Origin: Meconema thalassinum
Lineage: Eukaryota > Arthropoda > Insecta > Orthoptera > Tettigoniidae
Direction: 5' to 3'
Assembly: GCA_946902985.2 (NCBI GenBank)
Contig: OX336399.1
Coordinates: forward strand, 160,952,411-161,016,410
DNA length: 64,000 nt
A program made the position numbers and the translations under genes. Under the pieces are notes generated by a model that saw only the letters and a list, made by a program, of their open reading frames with translations, did not search any database and had not been told where the DNA came from. Positions 30,377 to 43,799 of the stretch are shown piece after piece. Position 1 is the stretch's first letter. Each line of letters begins with the position of its first letter.

Positions 30377-31933
30377 CTAGTTATTTCTGCCACGATATCT
30401 ATTGTTGTATCGATTCCTGTCTTGATATCTGGAATTCTGGTTATAATTTCTATATCGGCTGTCTCTTGCTTCCTGATCGTATGGCCTCTCATATGGTCCT
30501 CTATACCGATCATTTCCTCGAGCGTTACGGATGTTTCCTCGATTTCCTTCGTTCCTTCTGTTTTCCCAGGAATCTCTTCTGTCCGTTTGAGCTGCGTTGT
30601 CAACGACTACCGCATTCACCTCTTGCGTGTTTCTATTGTCGTTTCTTGTATTTCTAGGCGTAACTTGAGCGCTTGTATAGTCCAATCGCCGTAAAATGTC
30701 GTCATAGTGCTCAAGTGTGTTGGCTCCCGACGCTATGAGTGATCGCTGTACCTCAATCGGTAACTGTCTCGCTATAGCTTGCAAAAGCTCTTCTTCAGGC
30801 AATGGAGGAATCAGAAACTGTAATTTAGCCAGCTGTGACGTAAAATAATTGGCATAATGCGTCGGATGTGACGTAGAATAACGCTTCGAGTACATTTCTG
30901 CTCTTACGTTCAGTTGATCCTCGGCACTCCAAAATCTCCTCAAGAATGCGATTGCAAATTGCTCCATATTCGCAAAAGTGCTTCTGAATGCTCTAAACCA
31001 AGTTAGCGCAGACCCGTCTAAGGCGCGTTCGACTATCCTTAGCTCTCTTTCCTTGGCTACTCTATGTTCCGCCATGTAGTCTCGAATATCTCGCAGAAAT
31101 TCGACTGGTGTGACTCCTGTATTTCCAGAAAACTTCCTAGGCTTGTCATCCAGATTTCTGATAATAGTAACTGGACCTGAGTATCGTTCGCTTGTACCCA
31201 ACGTACTCCTATTCGAACTTGGATTATCGTGAGGGGTTGAACTTGCCCTTTCGAATGTCACATTCGGTTGCGTTTGACGGTCTTCTCCCATGCTAACTTC
31301 TTGATTACTCATACTGCGGTCTATCGCTGTCTGATTTATCAATGTTTCTCCTGATGTAATATTCTGACTGGTGAAACTGTTAAACATAGATTCAAGTTTA
31401 GTTATCCTATCTTCTGCCAATTTCTCCGCGGTCTTGACCTGAGTCTTCAACTCATCTAGCGACGTAACATTCTGCGTTTTGTTACTCTCGTCTAAATCGT
31501 TTTTCAACTTGTCAATCTTGTCTTCGCACGTATTCTTTACTGACGCGACTTGTTCCTTTAACAGATCAACATCTGTTCTAAATAGAGTTGAATCTATCTT
31601 CTTCGCTTCCTTGTTCTCCGTAAACCTCGCTTCTAAGTTTGCCATACCTGCGATTAATTTTTCATCTAATCCTTCACGTTTTTCCTTTGCTTCGGCATCG
31701 ACCTCACTATACCGTTCTTCCACGATTGCACCGACTCTATTTTTGAATAAAGCTAAGTTTTCATTAACCTTTTGCTCTATATCGTCGTCTATCTTCCTAA
31801 TATCTTTCTGCAATTGATTCTCTAATGATTTTAAATTAGAATTAACCTCTCCTAAGACTTCCTCTTTAATGGTCCCAATTACTGACTTTAAATCCTTAAT
31901 CTCATTACCTAGATTCTTTCTAGACCTTTGATT
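30377..31933 (-). CDS. Retrotransposon Gag-like protein, frame B (U5)
   Basis: Complete frame. Thr for Asn at residue 319 is shared with U2 alone. All other residues follow the consensus, including the Gag core and the tail. Confidence 0.75.
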   Translation of the reverse strand, partial: NQRSRKNLGNEIKDLKSVIGTIKEEVLGEVNSNLKSLENQLQKDIRKIDDDIEQKVNENLALFKNRVGAIVEERYSEVDAEAKEKREGLDEKLIAGMANLEARFTENKEAKKIDSTLFRTDVDLLKEQVASVKNTCEDKIDKLKNDLDESNKTQNVTSLDELKTQVKTAEKLAEDRITKLESMFNSFTSQNITSGETLINQTAIDRSMSNQEVSMGEDRQTQPNVTFERASSTPHDNPSSNRSTLGTSERYSGPVTIIRNLDDKPRKFSGNTGVTPVEFLRDIRDYMAEHRVAKERELRIVERALDGSALTWFRAFRSTFANMEQFAIAFLRRFWSAEDQLNVRAEMYSKRYSTSHPTHYANYFTSQLAKLQFLIPPLPEEELLQAIARQLPIEVQRSLIASGANTLEHYDDILRRLDYTSAQVTPRNTRNDNRNTQEVNAVVVDNAAQTDRRDSWENRRNEGNRGNIRNARGNDRYRGPYERPYDQEARDSRYRNYNQNSRYQDRNRYNNRYRGRNN

Positions 31934-32778
31934 TTAGTCTCGAAAGATACTTCGGTAGACCACTCTTGAATTTTGCCTACATCTGTCACTAAACCATCGA
32001 TGTCGAACCTCAACTTCGATACGTCCGATTTAATGTCTTTCTGTATAGACATAACGTCTGTTCTTAAAGTGAAAATGTTTTCTTCTCCTTTACTTTCTAA
32101 TTCAATAATATTCTTTCTTAATATTTGAAAATTTTCCTCTCCTTTCATATTTACTGCAATTATATCTAATTGTAAAGTCTTAAGCATTTCATTATTCTTT
32201 AAAGTTAATCTATTCTCTAACCTAGTTAACTTGTTTTCTAATTCAGTGTTAGTTTCTTCACTACGAGCTTGTAATTTCTCTTCCAATGATTTGAAATTAT
32301 CCTCACTATTTGACTGTAATCTTTCTTCTAATGATTTTAAATTTTCTTCACCAGTTGACTGTAACCTTTCTTCTAATGATTTAAAACTATCTTTCAAGTT
32401 AGCTTCACTAGCTTTCAAATGGCTTTCAGTACTAGTCTTTAATCTAGTTTCTAATGACATCAACTCATCTTTACTATTTGACTGTAATAATTTTAAATTT
32501 TCTTCAGTACTAGTCTGTAACCTAGTCTCTAATGACTTTAAATTATCTTCACTAGTTGACTGTAATCTAGTCTCTAATGACTTTAAACTGTCGTTCAGAT
32601 TGCCTTCGTTACTAGCCTGTAATGCTTGTACATTTTCTTTACATCTAGCTTTTAATCTAGCTTCTGAACTATTTATCTGTTCTTTAACTTCCGTTTCCAT
32701 TTTAGAAATAGTTTCTGCAATACCAGACATACCCGTCTGTAACTCTCCTAACACCTTAGCTAAATCTTCCGGCAACAT
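31909..32778 (-). CDS. Coiled-coil Gag N-terminal frame A (U5)
   Basis: Intact. It has the B-type KTSTESH repeat but keeps Asp where U2 and U6 have Tyr, and Asn in the sequence upstream of the ATG where those have Ser. One silent change occurs at about 32521. Confidence 0.65.
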   Translation of the reverse strand: MLPEDLAKVLGELQTGMSGIAETISKMETEVKEQINSSEARLKARCKENVQALQASNEGNLNDSLKSLETRLQSTSEDNLKSLETRLQTSTEENLKLLQSNSKDELMSLETRLKTSTESHLKASEANLKDSFKSLEERLQSTGEENLKSLEERLQSNSEDNFKSLEEKLQARSEETNTELENKLTRLENRLTLKNNEMLKTLQLDIIAVNMKGEENFQILRKNIIELESKGEENIFTLRTDVMSIQKDIKSDVSKLRFDIDGLVTDVGKIQEWSTEVSFETKIKGLERI

Positions 32779-33073
32779 AATTATATTTTCAATATACGTT
32801 TTATTCAGAGACGTTAGACAACAACACATCACAATGTCTCAATTCCTGCATTCACTTGGGTATAGGAAAAATGTGACTTATAACTAACATGATATACGAT
32901 TAACATGAACACTGGAATGGGCACACAAGTATATTGTCTGACTAAGTTTAATAAATTTTATAACACAATTAAATGAACTTGAGATCCATCTCTCAGTAAT
33001 CTAAATCTGATGTGATTCCATAGAATAAACAAAATCGAAGCCCCACAAGTTGGATAAAGGCAATTCTCCCTCC

Positions 33074-33085
33074 CTCTCTCTCTCT
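33074..33085. repeat. (CT)6 microsatellite (U5)
   Basis: B-type short tract. Confidence 0.95.
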
Positions 33086-35305
33086 GTACCCGTTCGTCCT
33101 GGGGATGCGATGACCCATCTGCTATTACATCGCATTCCTGGAGTTCCAGGACAGAGCGGAGTTAAATGAACCTCTAGTCAAATAAGGAATGTGTCGGAAA
33201 TTCAGCTGAGTTATCGAAAAGGCAGTGGGTAACACGAGACAAAGTATCTCTAGGGTCGTTACGGGCTTAAGTTTAATAAAAAAAATGCAAATATAAATGG
33301 GCGCCATCAACTGAATTCCTAGCAAACCACCTCCTTTCCGGTTAAGCCTTACTCAAGACAAGGAAAGAAAAAGGAAAATCACACCACCATCAGATCACAA
33401 CTAAGATAAAAACAAATTTATTTCACTTTGATAGTCAGACAGACATTTTAAATATACCTCCTACCTGAGAGTATGGTCGAATGCCAACGTTAAATTGTCA
33501 TTGTCCAAAAATCGAACCATCTCTTTTCTAATCAAAAATATTTCATCCACATAGAACAAAAAAATCTCTAAAGTTCTCTTGGGTTCTCAGGATCACTGTA
33601 GCACTATGTCTTTCGTCACTGACATTTGTGAAACCTGAGACCTAATTTCTCTTTAATTTAACATCATAAATGTGGATTTGAAAAAAGTTATTAATCTGTC
33701 TAAACATACACATATTATAATCACATATTTTAAATATCACGTATTTTATGGCTTGCATGGCATAATTTAAATGTTGAACATGTTAGTCAAATGCTCCTAA
33801 ACATTGAATAATTAATTTACACTATTTACATTGTCATTCATAATTACTTGTTCGTGAATTACAGAAAATTCACGGCTTATTGGTCATCGTTATCATCATC
33901 ATCAAAATTAAATATTTCTCACATTAATTCTCATCTCAAAATTCTACATATTCCTGTCAGGATCATTAATTCATCACCATTTAATCATTTAAATCCTCAA
34001 CTCAAGTTGCAATTCCTTCAAATTATATCTCAATTAAATTTATTTAATTCCATATAAATTCATTAATCATCAGCTTCTTTAGTTAATTATCACCTTCTAA
34101 TTCAGTTATTCATCATCATTACAATCGTCTATTAATTTATTTCAATCAGTTTATTTATCCAATCTTTAATTCATCCATTTATTTAATTCATTGATTTATT
34201 CCAAAATTTAATTTATCAAATTATTTAAATTTTATTCTTCTGGTTATTTAGATTTTTATTATTTCATCTAGTCATTCTGATTTTTATTTCATTAGGTCAG
34301 ATCGTTAATATGCTTAAATCTCAGATTATTATTTCATTAATTATTATTCTCAGAAAATCTTGTATTATCAACTTTATTTATTTGTTTAATTTCCTAACAA
34401 ATTGTTTAATATGGTTTATAGAACGTTGTCTTACAGTTTTATTACTTCCAAGTTATATCTCGTATTTAATTTATCATGCCAAAAAATATTATTGCCTTCA
34501 CGACATCACGTTGGATCTAACTATCCACAACGACATTATATTTCCTCAATTCTTCAAATATCACATTTGAATACAACAATTATTCCACAAAAACTCCATA
34601 AATATTCAGCACATACAGCATGAATCTCAACAATTACGCTAGACTGGGTTCAACAACCTCATGTCTGCTTCAAAATGCATTAGCAACATTGCAACTATCA
34701 CTTGGAAACTTCCACAAAATGCCTATCACAAACTTCACTTAACCATGTTGCATGATCTACAAAAAATATATAACTGGCTTCAAATTATCAACGCACACAA
34801 TCTCCAATAACTGTAATTAATCTGATCACATCTAGACAACTTCTTAAACAATTGGAAAAATATTACCTTAGTAATTCAAGATTTGCTTTCAAATAGCATA
34901 AATTCTCTTACAATTCTCATAATTCACATCACAGAAAAACACCAATGTGCTATAATCTCTCATATCAAAATCTGCAATACTGATCTGCCTTAAAATAAAT
35001 CTGACCATTAATGATTCATCTTACAAGATTCAATTACTTTAACTCCTTCTCAAAGGTATCCAACACAATTATAAAAATCATCAAAAGCATCAGCTGTACC
35101 AGCTGTTAAACTGAAATTACTCTTAAAAGAGTATAGCAACAAAATATTGGATTGGCAAACAAGAATTACAAAACGTAATCCTGCTGACATTTATCGTTAC
35201 TTTATTTAACAAAATTTCGACTGATATGTGACTAGTAGTTCCTTGTTTGATTCACTTACAATCTCATGTACACTCGGATGATAACAATGAGTCCCTCTAT
35301 GGCAA

Positions 35306-35456
35306 GTAAGATGAGTAACCACCGTACAGTCGTATAAATACGAAAGACCTCGCCTCGTCGACTAATCATGATAGTGCCCTAAACGATGGGTAAGATGAGT
35401 AACCACCATTCAATCGTATAAATACGAAAGACCCCATCTCGTAGACTATATGAGTG
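35306..35456. repeat. 84-bp imperfect duplication (U5)
   Basis: Both copies are present, as in U1. Confidence 0.75.
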
Positions 35457-36589
35457 AATGTACCAGATAGGAATCAACAAGTTTCTAGTTGCCATATAAA
35501 AGCGATATTCATTCACTAAAGTGAATAACTTCTTAATATCTCCAAACAATCCAATGGAAAAAATCCCTACTGATGAATAATACACACTCGCTAGTATGCA
35601 ATGAACTGACGAAGTAATTTTAGATAATCAATTGCAGATCACGTGTTCGAAATACTCGTTACACAAAAAAAACTATTCATGAAAGCTATCCTTGCTGGAA
35701 AAATGTCTAAAAGACCAAACATCTGCTTAATAAAGCCAACCAACGGTGAGAATTTCGTATAATGATGCCTGCCATATCATATGGTCACGCCATATTCTAG
35801 CAAAATTCGAAGCATATAAAGTCAAACCATGTCTAAATAATCGTATCACTCCTATTAGAAAAATATACATGTGTGCCCAGTATTCATGAAAATAATCGTA
35901 TCAGGTAGTTATAACTCTTACAGTACCTTCTCATAATCAGCTGTTATTAAATTTCAAAGATCGTCGATTTTCCCTATGTAATGAATTTCTCGAAAGATCG
36001 GCGTGAATATCATTCCATCCATGCAATGACGATTGCCTTCGAATTCCAAGTGAATCAGCTGGTGGACCTCCTCCTCGTCAGGAATCGAATCCATCGCTCC
36101 GTGGTGCCATTGCGTCTCTGTCTGCGTTTACTCCGACATGATAAACTTCTGGTTATCCATAGCGGATATTGTCCAAATCTTCACGAAAAAGTTCATAGAA
36201 ACAGCGGACCCCCTATTCCTCTTCTACGTTACGCCACTGTTCCATTAAATGTTCAGTTTGAGTGTCGAAAGTTCAATCTCCAATAACTGATAAGTCTCAC
36301 TTTCGTAAAATAAAATTTTATGTGAGAGTGTCTAAGTTTATGAAACACCCTGTAGTTGTGTTCATATTCGGTAATTTATAAAACTGTATAAGAAATAAAT
36401 GTATTAATGCACGAGCTAATGTTCATCAGTGCATATGCTTACAACATTCCGTTTGCTTGAAATTGTTAATGTTACTTGGAATGCGTTATGAAATGCATTG
36501 TCGTAATGTTATTCAGAAAAACTGTGTTCAGACTGCGTTGAAATGCAGCTTAGAATCAAGTTCTCCAACTACTCACAATGCTGTTCTAA

Positions 36590-36889
36590 CATCCCGGCCG
36601 CCTATGCTTGCTTGCTCGGCAAGTCCGCCTGGATCAATGCCCTGCTTGTCGTTCGCTGTTCGGTGATGTTGAAATTGTCGCCTACACTTTTGCCGTGACA
36701 GTTTCGGTTCGCTACGCGACCTTCACCATGCGTTTGGCTTGCGCTACTGAGCTCGACCCTGCTTGCTCGGCTGACAGAGCTCCACTGAATGTGTCCGCAC
36801 TGTCTTTACTCTTATCTGCCTGGCGCAGACACGTGGCGTTCACCCCACCACTATGCTCTCGCGTCACAATTATAATCTCGAACCCTCAT
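36590..36889 (-). other. GC-rich junction segment (U5/U6)
   Basis: As 7011-7310. The minus frame is at 36712-36885. Confidence 0.3.
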
Positions 36890-37586
36890 CATCTCGGCTA
36901 TTACGTTATAAAATAACTTAAGGGTTATCTAACTTCCTCAAAATTATTACCACATATAATGCATGTTATATCTTCTCTTCTAAGATGTTTAAATACCATG
37001 TTCCATATAGATCTTAATAAAGCTTCATAAATCCATCCATAATTCCATCTGCTTAACTGCGGTCAGCGCCTTCTTGATCCTAGACCTACTACGTCATCCT
37101 GACATTCCTCTTGACTCGATCTGAGCGCTATCTTTTCTTAACTCTTCCCAAAATCTAAACTACGGCTTAATGTCTGCTGGCGTAGCCGATATCCTCAACT
37201 AGGTATCGGGTACATCTCTCCCGTACATCTCCTTTTTTTAAAATCAGGATTGAGGAAAAATAATACACTCTCAGGCATTCTATATATATAACACATGTAC
37301 ACGATAGCTCAACAATTCTCTTAATCAGCATGATGGTACATTCTGACTCTCAACAATGATGATTGACTTCCAATGATTAGCATTTTTTTTAGAGTTAATT
37401 TGACGTTTTTTTTCCTTCGCCACTCGTGCTTGCTCGATTGACATCTCTGACTGTCTCTTCGAGTGGTGCACTAGGCTGTCTATCTTCTTGCCTCGACCTC
37501 TCATATCCACGATTATCTCGTCTTTCGTTAGGATCGTTTCTTCGGCCATCCTGCCGGTCGTTCCGATTATACTGTTGACCTTGGCT
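36890..37586. other. Gag 3' flank and open extension (U6)
   Basis: No gene before 37395. The 63-codon extension is at 37395-37586. Confidence 0.4.
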
Positions 37587-39143
37587 CTAGTTATTTCTGC
37601 CACGATATCTATTGTTGTATCGATTCCTGTCTTGATATCTGGAATTCTGGTTATAATTTCTATATCGGCTGTCTCTTGCTTCCTGATCGTATGGCCTCTC
37701 ATATGGTCCTCTATACCGATCATTTCCTCGAGCGTTACGGATGTTTCCTCGATTTCCTTCGTTCCTTCTGTTTTCCCAGGAATCTCTTCTGTCCGTTTGA
37801 GCTGCGTTGTCAACGACTACCGCATTCACCTCTTGCGTGTTTCTATTGTCGTTTCTTGTATTTCTAGGCGTAACTTGAGCGCTTGTATAGTCCAATCGCC
37901 GTAAAATGTCGTCATAGTGCTCAAGTGTGTTGGCTCCCGACGCTATGAGTGATCGCTGTACCTCAATCGGTAACTGTCTCGCTATAGCTTGCAAAAGCTC
38001 TTCTTCAGGCAATGGAGGAATCAGAAACTGTAATTTAGCCAGCTGTGACGTAAAATAATTGGCATAATGCGTCGGATGTGACGTAGAATAACGCTTCGAG
38101 TACATTTCTGCTCTTACGTTCAGTTGATCCTCGGCACTCCAAAATCTCCTCAAGAATGCGATTGCAAATTGCTCCATATTCGCAAAATTGCTTCTGAATG
38201 CTCTAAACCAAGTTAGCGCAGACCCGTCTAAGGCGCGTTCGACTATCCTTAGCTCTCTTTCCTTGGCTACTCTATGTTCCGCCATGTAGTCTCGAATATC
38301 TCGCAGAAATTCGACTGGTGTGACTCCTGTATTTCCAGAAAACTTCCTAGGCTTGTCATCCAGATTTCTGATAATAGTAACTGGACCTGAGTATCGTTCG
38401 CTTGTACCCAACGTACTCCTATTCGAACTTGGATTATCGTGAGGGGTTGAACTTGCCCTTTCGAATGTCACATTCGGTTGCGTTTGACGGTCTTCTCCCG
38501 TGCTAACTTCTTGATTACTCATACTGCGGTCTATCGCTGTCTGATTTATCAATGTTTCTCCTGATGTAATATTCTGACTGGTGAAACTGTTAAACATAGA
38601 TTCAAGTTTAGTTATCCTATCTTCTGCCAATTTCTCCGCGGTCTTGACCTGAGTCTTCAACTCATCTAGCGACGTAACATTCTGCGTTTTGTTACTCTCG
38701 TCTAAATCGTTTTTCAACTTGTCAATCTTGTCTTCGCACGTATTCTTTACTGACGCGACTTGTTCCTTTAACAGATCAACATCTGTTCTAAATAGAGTTG
38801 AATCTATCTTCTTCGCTTCCTTGTTCTCCGTAAACCTCGCTTCTAAGTTTGCCATACCTGCGATTAATTTTTCATCTAATCCTTCACGTTTTTCCTTTGC
38901 TTCGGCATCGACCTCACTATACCGTTCTTCCACGATTGCACCGACTCTATTTTTGAATAAAGCTAAGTTTTCATTAACCTTTTGCTCTATATCGTCGTCT
39001 ATCTTCCTAATATCTTTCTGCAATTGATTCTCTAATGATTTTAAATTAGAATTAACCTCTCCTAAGACTTCCTCTTTAATGGTCCCAATTACTGACTTTA
39101 AATCCTTAATCTCATTACCTAGATTCTTTCTAGACCTTTGATT
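37587..39143 (-). CDS. Retrotransposon Gag-like protein, frame B (U6)
   Basis: Complete frame. A private Thr for Met at residue 215 lies in the linker before the Gag domain. Asn at residue 319 is as in the majority, unlike U2 and U5. Confidence 0.75.
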   Translation of the reverse strand, partial: NQRSRKNLGNEIKDLKSVIGTIKEEVLGEVNSNLKSLENQLQKDIRKIDDDIEQKVNENLALFKNRVGAIVEERYSEVDAEAKEKREGLDEKLIAGMANLEARFTENKEAKKIDSTLFRTDVDLLKEQVASVKNTCEDKIDKLKNDLDESNKTQNVTSLDELKTQVKTAEKLAEDRITKLESMFNSFTSQNITSGETLINQTAIDRSMSNQEVSTGEDRQTQPNVTFERASSTPHDNPSSNRSTLGTSERYSGPVTIIRNLDDKPRKFSGNTGVTPVEFLRDIRDYMAEHRVAKERELRIVERALDGSALTWFRAFRSNFANMEQFAIAFLRRFWSAEDQLNVRAEMYSKRYSTSHPTHYANYFTSQLAKLQFLIPPLPEEELLQAIARQLPIEVQRSLIASGANTLEHYDDILRRLDYTSAQVTPRNTRNDNRNTQEVNAVVVDNAAQTDRRDSWENRRNEGNRGNIRNARGNDRYRGPYERPYDQEARDSRYRNYNQNSRYQDRNRYNNRYRGRNN

Positions 39144-39988
39144 TTAGTCTCGAAAGATACTTCGGTAGACCACTCTTGAATTTTGCCTACATCTGTCACT
39201 AAACCATCGATGTCGAACCTCAATTTCGATACGTCCGATTTAATGTCTTTCTGTATAGACATAACGTCTGTTCTTAAAGTGAAAATGTTTTCTTCTCCTT
39301 TACTTTCTAATTCAATAATATTCTTTCTTAATATTTGAAAATTTTCCTCTCCTTTCATATTTACTGCAATTATATATAATTGTAAAGTCTTAAGCATTTC
39401 ATTATTCTTTAAAGTTAATCTATTCTCTAACCTAGTTAACTTGTTTTCTAATTCAGTGTTAGTTTCTTCACTACGAGCTTGTAATTTCTCTTCCAATGAT
39501 TTGAAATTATCCTCACTATTTGACTGTAATCTTTCTTCTAATGATTTTAAATTTTCTTCACCAGTTGACTGTAACCTTTCTTCTAATGATTTAAAACTAT
39601 CTTTCAAGTTAGCTTCACTAGCTTTCAAATGGCTTTCAGTACTAGTCTTTAATCTAGTTTCTAATGACATCAACTCATCTTTACTATTTGACTGTAATAA
39701 TTTTAAATTTTCTTCAGTACTAGTCTGTAATCTAGTCTCTAATGACTTTAAATTATCTTCACTAGTTGACTGTAATCTAGTCTCTAATGACTTTAAACTG
39801 TCGTTCAGATTGCCTTCGTTACTAGCCTGTAATGCTTGTACATTTTCTTTACATCTAGCTTTTAATCTAGCTTCTGAACTATTTATCTGTTCTTTAACTT
39901 CCGTTTCCATTTTAGAAATAGTTTCTGCAATACCAGACATACCCGTCTGTAACTCTCCTAACACCTTAGCTAAATCTTCCGGCAACAT
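39119..39988 (-). CDS. Coiled-coil Gag N-terminal frame A (U6)
   Basis: Intact. It carries the Tyr substitution near residue 205 and the KTSTESH repeat, both as in U2. One silent change occurs near 39224. Confidence 0.65.
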   Translation of the reverse strand: MLPEDLAKVLGELQTGMSGIAETISKMETEVKEQINSSEARLKARCKENVQALQASNEGNLNDSLKSLETRLQSTSEDNLKSLETRLQTSTEENLKLLQSNSKDELMSLETRLKTSTESHLKASEANLKDSFKSLEERLQSTGEENLKSLEERLQSNSEDNFKSLEEKLQARSEETNTELENKLTRLENRLTLKNNEMLKTLQLYIIAVNMKGEENFQILRKNIIELESKGEENIFTLRTDVMSIQKDIKSDVSKLRFDIDGLVTDVGKIQEWSTEVSFETKIKGLERI

Positions 39989-40283
39989 AATTATATTTTC
40001 AATATACGTTTTACTCAGAGACGTTAGACAACAACACATCACAATGTCTCAATTCCTGCATTCACTTGGGTATAGGAAAAATGTGACTTATAACTAACAT
40101 GATATACGATTAACATGAACACTGGAATGGGCACACAAGTATATTGTCTGACTAAGTTTAATAAATTTTATAACACAATTAAATGAACTTGAGATCCATC
40201 TCTCAGTAATCTAAATCTGATGTGATTCCATAGAATAAACAAAATCGAAGCCCCACAAGTTGGATAAAGGCAATTCTCCCTCC

Positions 40284-40295
40284 CTCTCTCTCTCT
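40284..40295. repeat. (CT)6 microsatellite (U6)
   Basis: B-type short tract. Confidence 0.95.
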
Positions 40296-42515
40296 GTACC
40301 CGTTCGTCCTGGGGATGCGATGACCCATCTGCTATTACATCGCATTCCTGGAGTTCCAGGACAGAGCGGAGTTAAATGAACCTCTAGTCAAATAAGGAAT
40401 GTGTCGGAAATTCAGCTGAGTTATCGAAAAAGCAGTGGGTAACACGAGACAAAGTATCTCTAGGGTCGTTACGGGCTTAAGTTTAATAAAAAAAATGCAA
40501 ATATAAATGGGCGCCATCAACTGAATTCCTAGCAAACCACCTCCTTTCCGGTTAAGCCTTACTCAAGACAAGGAAAGAAAAAGGAAAATCACACCACCAT
40601 CAGATCACAACTAAGATAAAAACAAATTTATTTCACTTTGATAGTCAGACAGACATTTTAAATATACCTCCTACCTGAGAGTATGGTCGAATGCCAACGT
40701 TAAATTGTCATTGTCCAAAAATCGAACCATCTCTTTTCTAATCAAAAATATTTCATCCACATAGAACAAAAAAATCTCTAAAGTTCTCTTGGGTTCTCAG
40801 GATCACTGTAGCACTATGTCTTTCGTCACTGACATTTGTGAAACCTGAGACCTAATTTCTCTTTAATTTTACATCATAAATGTGGATTTGAAAAAAGTTA
40901 TTAATCTGTCTAAACATACACATATTATAATCACATATTTTAAATATCACGTATTTTATGGCTTGCATGGCATAATTTAAATGTTGAACATGTTAGTCAA
41001 ATGCTCCTAAACATTGAATAATTAATTTACACTATTTACATTGTCATTCATAATTACTTGTTCGTGAATTACAGAAAATTCACGGCTTATTGGTCATCGT
41101 TATCATCATCATCAAAATTAAATATTTCTCACATTAATTCTCATCTCAAAATTCTACATATTCCTGTCAGGATCATTAATTCATCACCATTTAATCATTT
41201 AAATCCTCAACTCAAGTTGCAATTCCTTCAAATTATATCTCAATTAAATTTATTTAATTCCATATAAATTCATTAATCATCAGCTTCTTTAGTTAATTAT
41301 CACCTTCTAATTCAGTTATTCATCATCATTACAATCGTCTATTAATTTATTTCAATCAGTTTATTTATCCAATCTTTAATTCATCCATTTATTTAATTCA
41401 TTGATTTATTCCAAAATTTAATTTATCAAATTATTTAAATTTTATTCTTCTGGTTATTTAGATTTTTATTATTTCATCTAGTCATTCTGATTTTTATTTC
41501 ATTAGGTCAGATCGTTAATATGCTTAAATCTCAGATTATTATTTCATTAATTATTATTCTCAGAAAATCTTGTATTATCAACTTTATTTATTTGTTTAAT
41601 TTCCTAACAAATTGTTTAATATGGTTTATAGAACGTTGTCTTACAGTTTTATTACTTCCAAGTTATATCTCGTATTTAATTTATCATGCCAAAAAATATT
41701 ATTGCCTTCACGACATCACGTTGGATCTAACTATCCACAACGACATTATATTTCCTCAATTCTTCAAATATCACATTTGAATACAACAATTATTCCACAA
41801 AAACTCCATAAATATTCAGCACATACAGCATGAATCTCAACAATTACGCTAGACTGGGTTCAACAACCTCATGTCTGCTTCAAAATGCATTAGCAACATT
41901 GCAACTATCACTTGGAAACTTCCACAAAATGCCTATCACAAACTTCACTTAACCATGTCGCATGATCTACAAAAAATATATAACTGGCTTCAAATTATCA
42001 ACGCACACAATCTCCAATAACTGTAATTAATCTGATCACATCTAGACAACTTCTTAAACAATTGGAAAAATATTACCTTAGTAATTCAAGATTTGCTTTC
42101 AAATAGCATAAATTCTCTTACAATTCTCATAATTCACATCACAGAAAAACACCAATGTGCTATAATCTCTCATATCAAAATCTGCAATACTGATCTGCCT
42201 TAAAATAAATCTGACCATTAATGATTCATCTTACAAGATTCAATTACTTTAACTCCTTCTCAAAGGTATCCAACACAATTATAAAAATCATCAAAAGCAT
42301 CAGCTGTACCAGCTGTTAAACTGAAATTACTCTTAAAAGAGTATAGCAACAAAATATTGGATTGGCAAACAAGAATTACAAAACGTAATCCTGCTGACAT
42401 TTATCGTTACTTTATTTAACAAAATTTCGACTGATATGTGACTAGTAGTTCCTTGTTTGATTCACTTACAATCTCATGTACACTCGGATGATAACAATGA
42501 GTCCCTCTATGGCAA

Positions 42516-42666
42516 GTAAGATGAGTAACCACCGTACAGTCGTATAAATACGAAAGACCTCGCCTCGTCGACTAATCATGATAGTGCCCTAAACGATGGG
42601 TAAGATGAGTAACCACCATTCAATCGTATAAATACGAAAGACCCCATCTCGTAGACTATATGAGTG
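42516..42666. repeat. 84-bp imperfect duplication (U6)
   Basis: Both copies are present. Confidence 0.75.
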
Positions 42667-43799
42667 AATGTACCAGATAGGAATCAACAAGTTTCTAGTT
42701 GCCATATAAAAGCGATATTCATTCACTAAAGTGAATAACTTCTTAATATCTCCAAACAATCCAATGGAAAAAATCCCTACTGATGAATAATACACACTCG
42801 CTAGTATGCAATGAACTGACGAAGTAATTTTAGATAATCAATTGCAGATCACGTGTTCGAAATACTCGTTACACAAAAAAAACTATTCATGAAAGCTATC
42901 CTTGCTGGAAAAATGTCTAAAAGACCAAACATCTGCTTAATAAAGCCAACCAATGGTGAGAATTTCGTATAATGATGCCTGCCATATCATATGGTCACGC
43001 CATATTCTAGCAAAATTCGAAGCATATAAAGTCAAACCATGTCTAAATAATCGTATCACTCCTATTAGAAAAATATACATGTGTGCCCAGTATTCATGAA
43101 AATAATCGTATCAGGTAGTTATAACTCTTACAGTACCTTCTCATAATCAGCTGTTATTAAATTTCAAAGATCGTCGATTTTCCCTATGTAATGAATTTCT
43201 CGAAAGATCGGCGTGAATATCATTCCATCCATGCAATGACGATTGCCTTCGAATTCCAAGTGAATCAGCTGGTGGACCTCCTCCTCGTCAGGAATCGAAT
43301 CCATCGCTCCGTGGTGCCATTGCGTCTCTGTCTGCGTTTACTCCGACATGATAAACTTCTGGTTATCCATAGCGGATATTGTCCAAATCTTCACGAAAAA
43401 GTTCATAGAAACAGCGGACCCCCTATTCCTCTTCTACGTTACGCCACTGTTCCATTAAATGTTCAGTTTGAGTGTCGAAAGTTCAATCTCCAATAACTGA
43501 TAAGTCTCACTTTCGTAAAATAAAATTTTATGTGAGAGTGTCTAAGTTTATGAAACACCCTGTAGTTGTGTTCATATTCGGTAATTTATAAAACTGTATA
43601 AGAAATAAATGTATTAATGCACGAGCTAATGTTCATCAGTGCATATGCTTACAACATTCCGTTTGCTTGAAATTGTTAATGTTACTTGGAATGCGTTATG
43701 AAATGCATTGTCGTAATGTTATTCAGAAAAACTGTGTTCAGACTGCGTTGAAATGCAGCTTAGAATCAAGTTCTCCAACTACTCACAATGCTGTTCTAA

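Larger units (their letters stand above)
32779..36607. other. Gene-free segment of U5
   Basis: CT tract at 33074, AT-rich stretch at 33840-34509, 84-bp duplication at 35306. Layout otherwise as U1, nothing further recognised. Confidence 0.5.
29583..36792. repeat. Tandem unit U5 (B type)
   Basis: 7210 bp. It shares (CT)6 and KTSTESH with U2 and U6, and shares the Asn-to-Thr change in the Gag domain with U2 only. Private marks include a C at about 32521, AAAGGCAG near 33220 (also seen in U9) and CCAACGG near 35742. Confidence 0.97.
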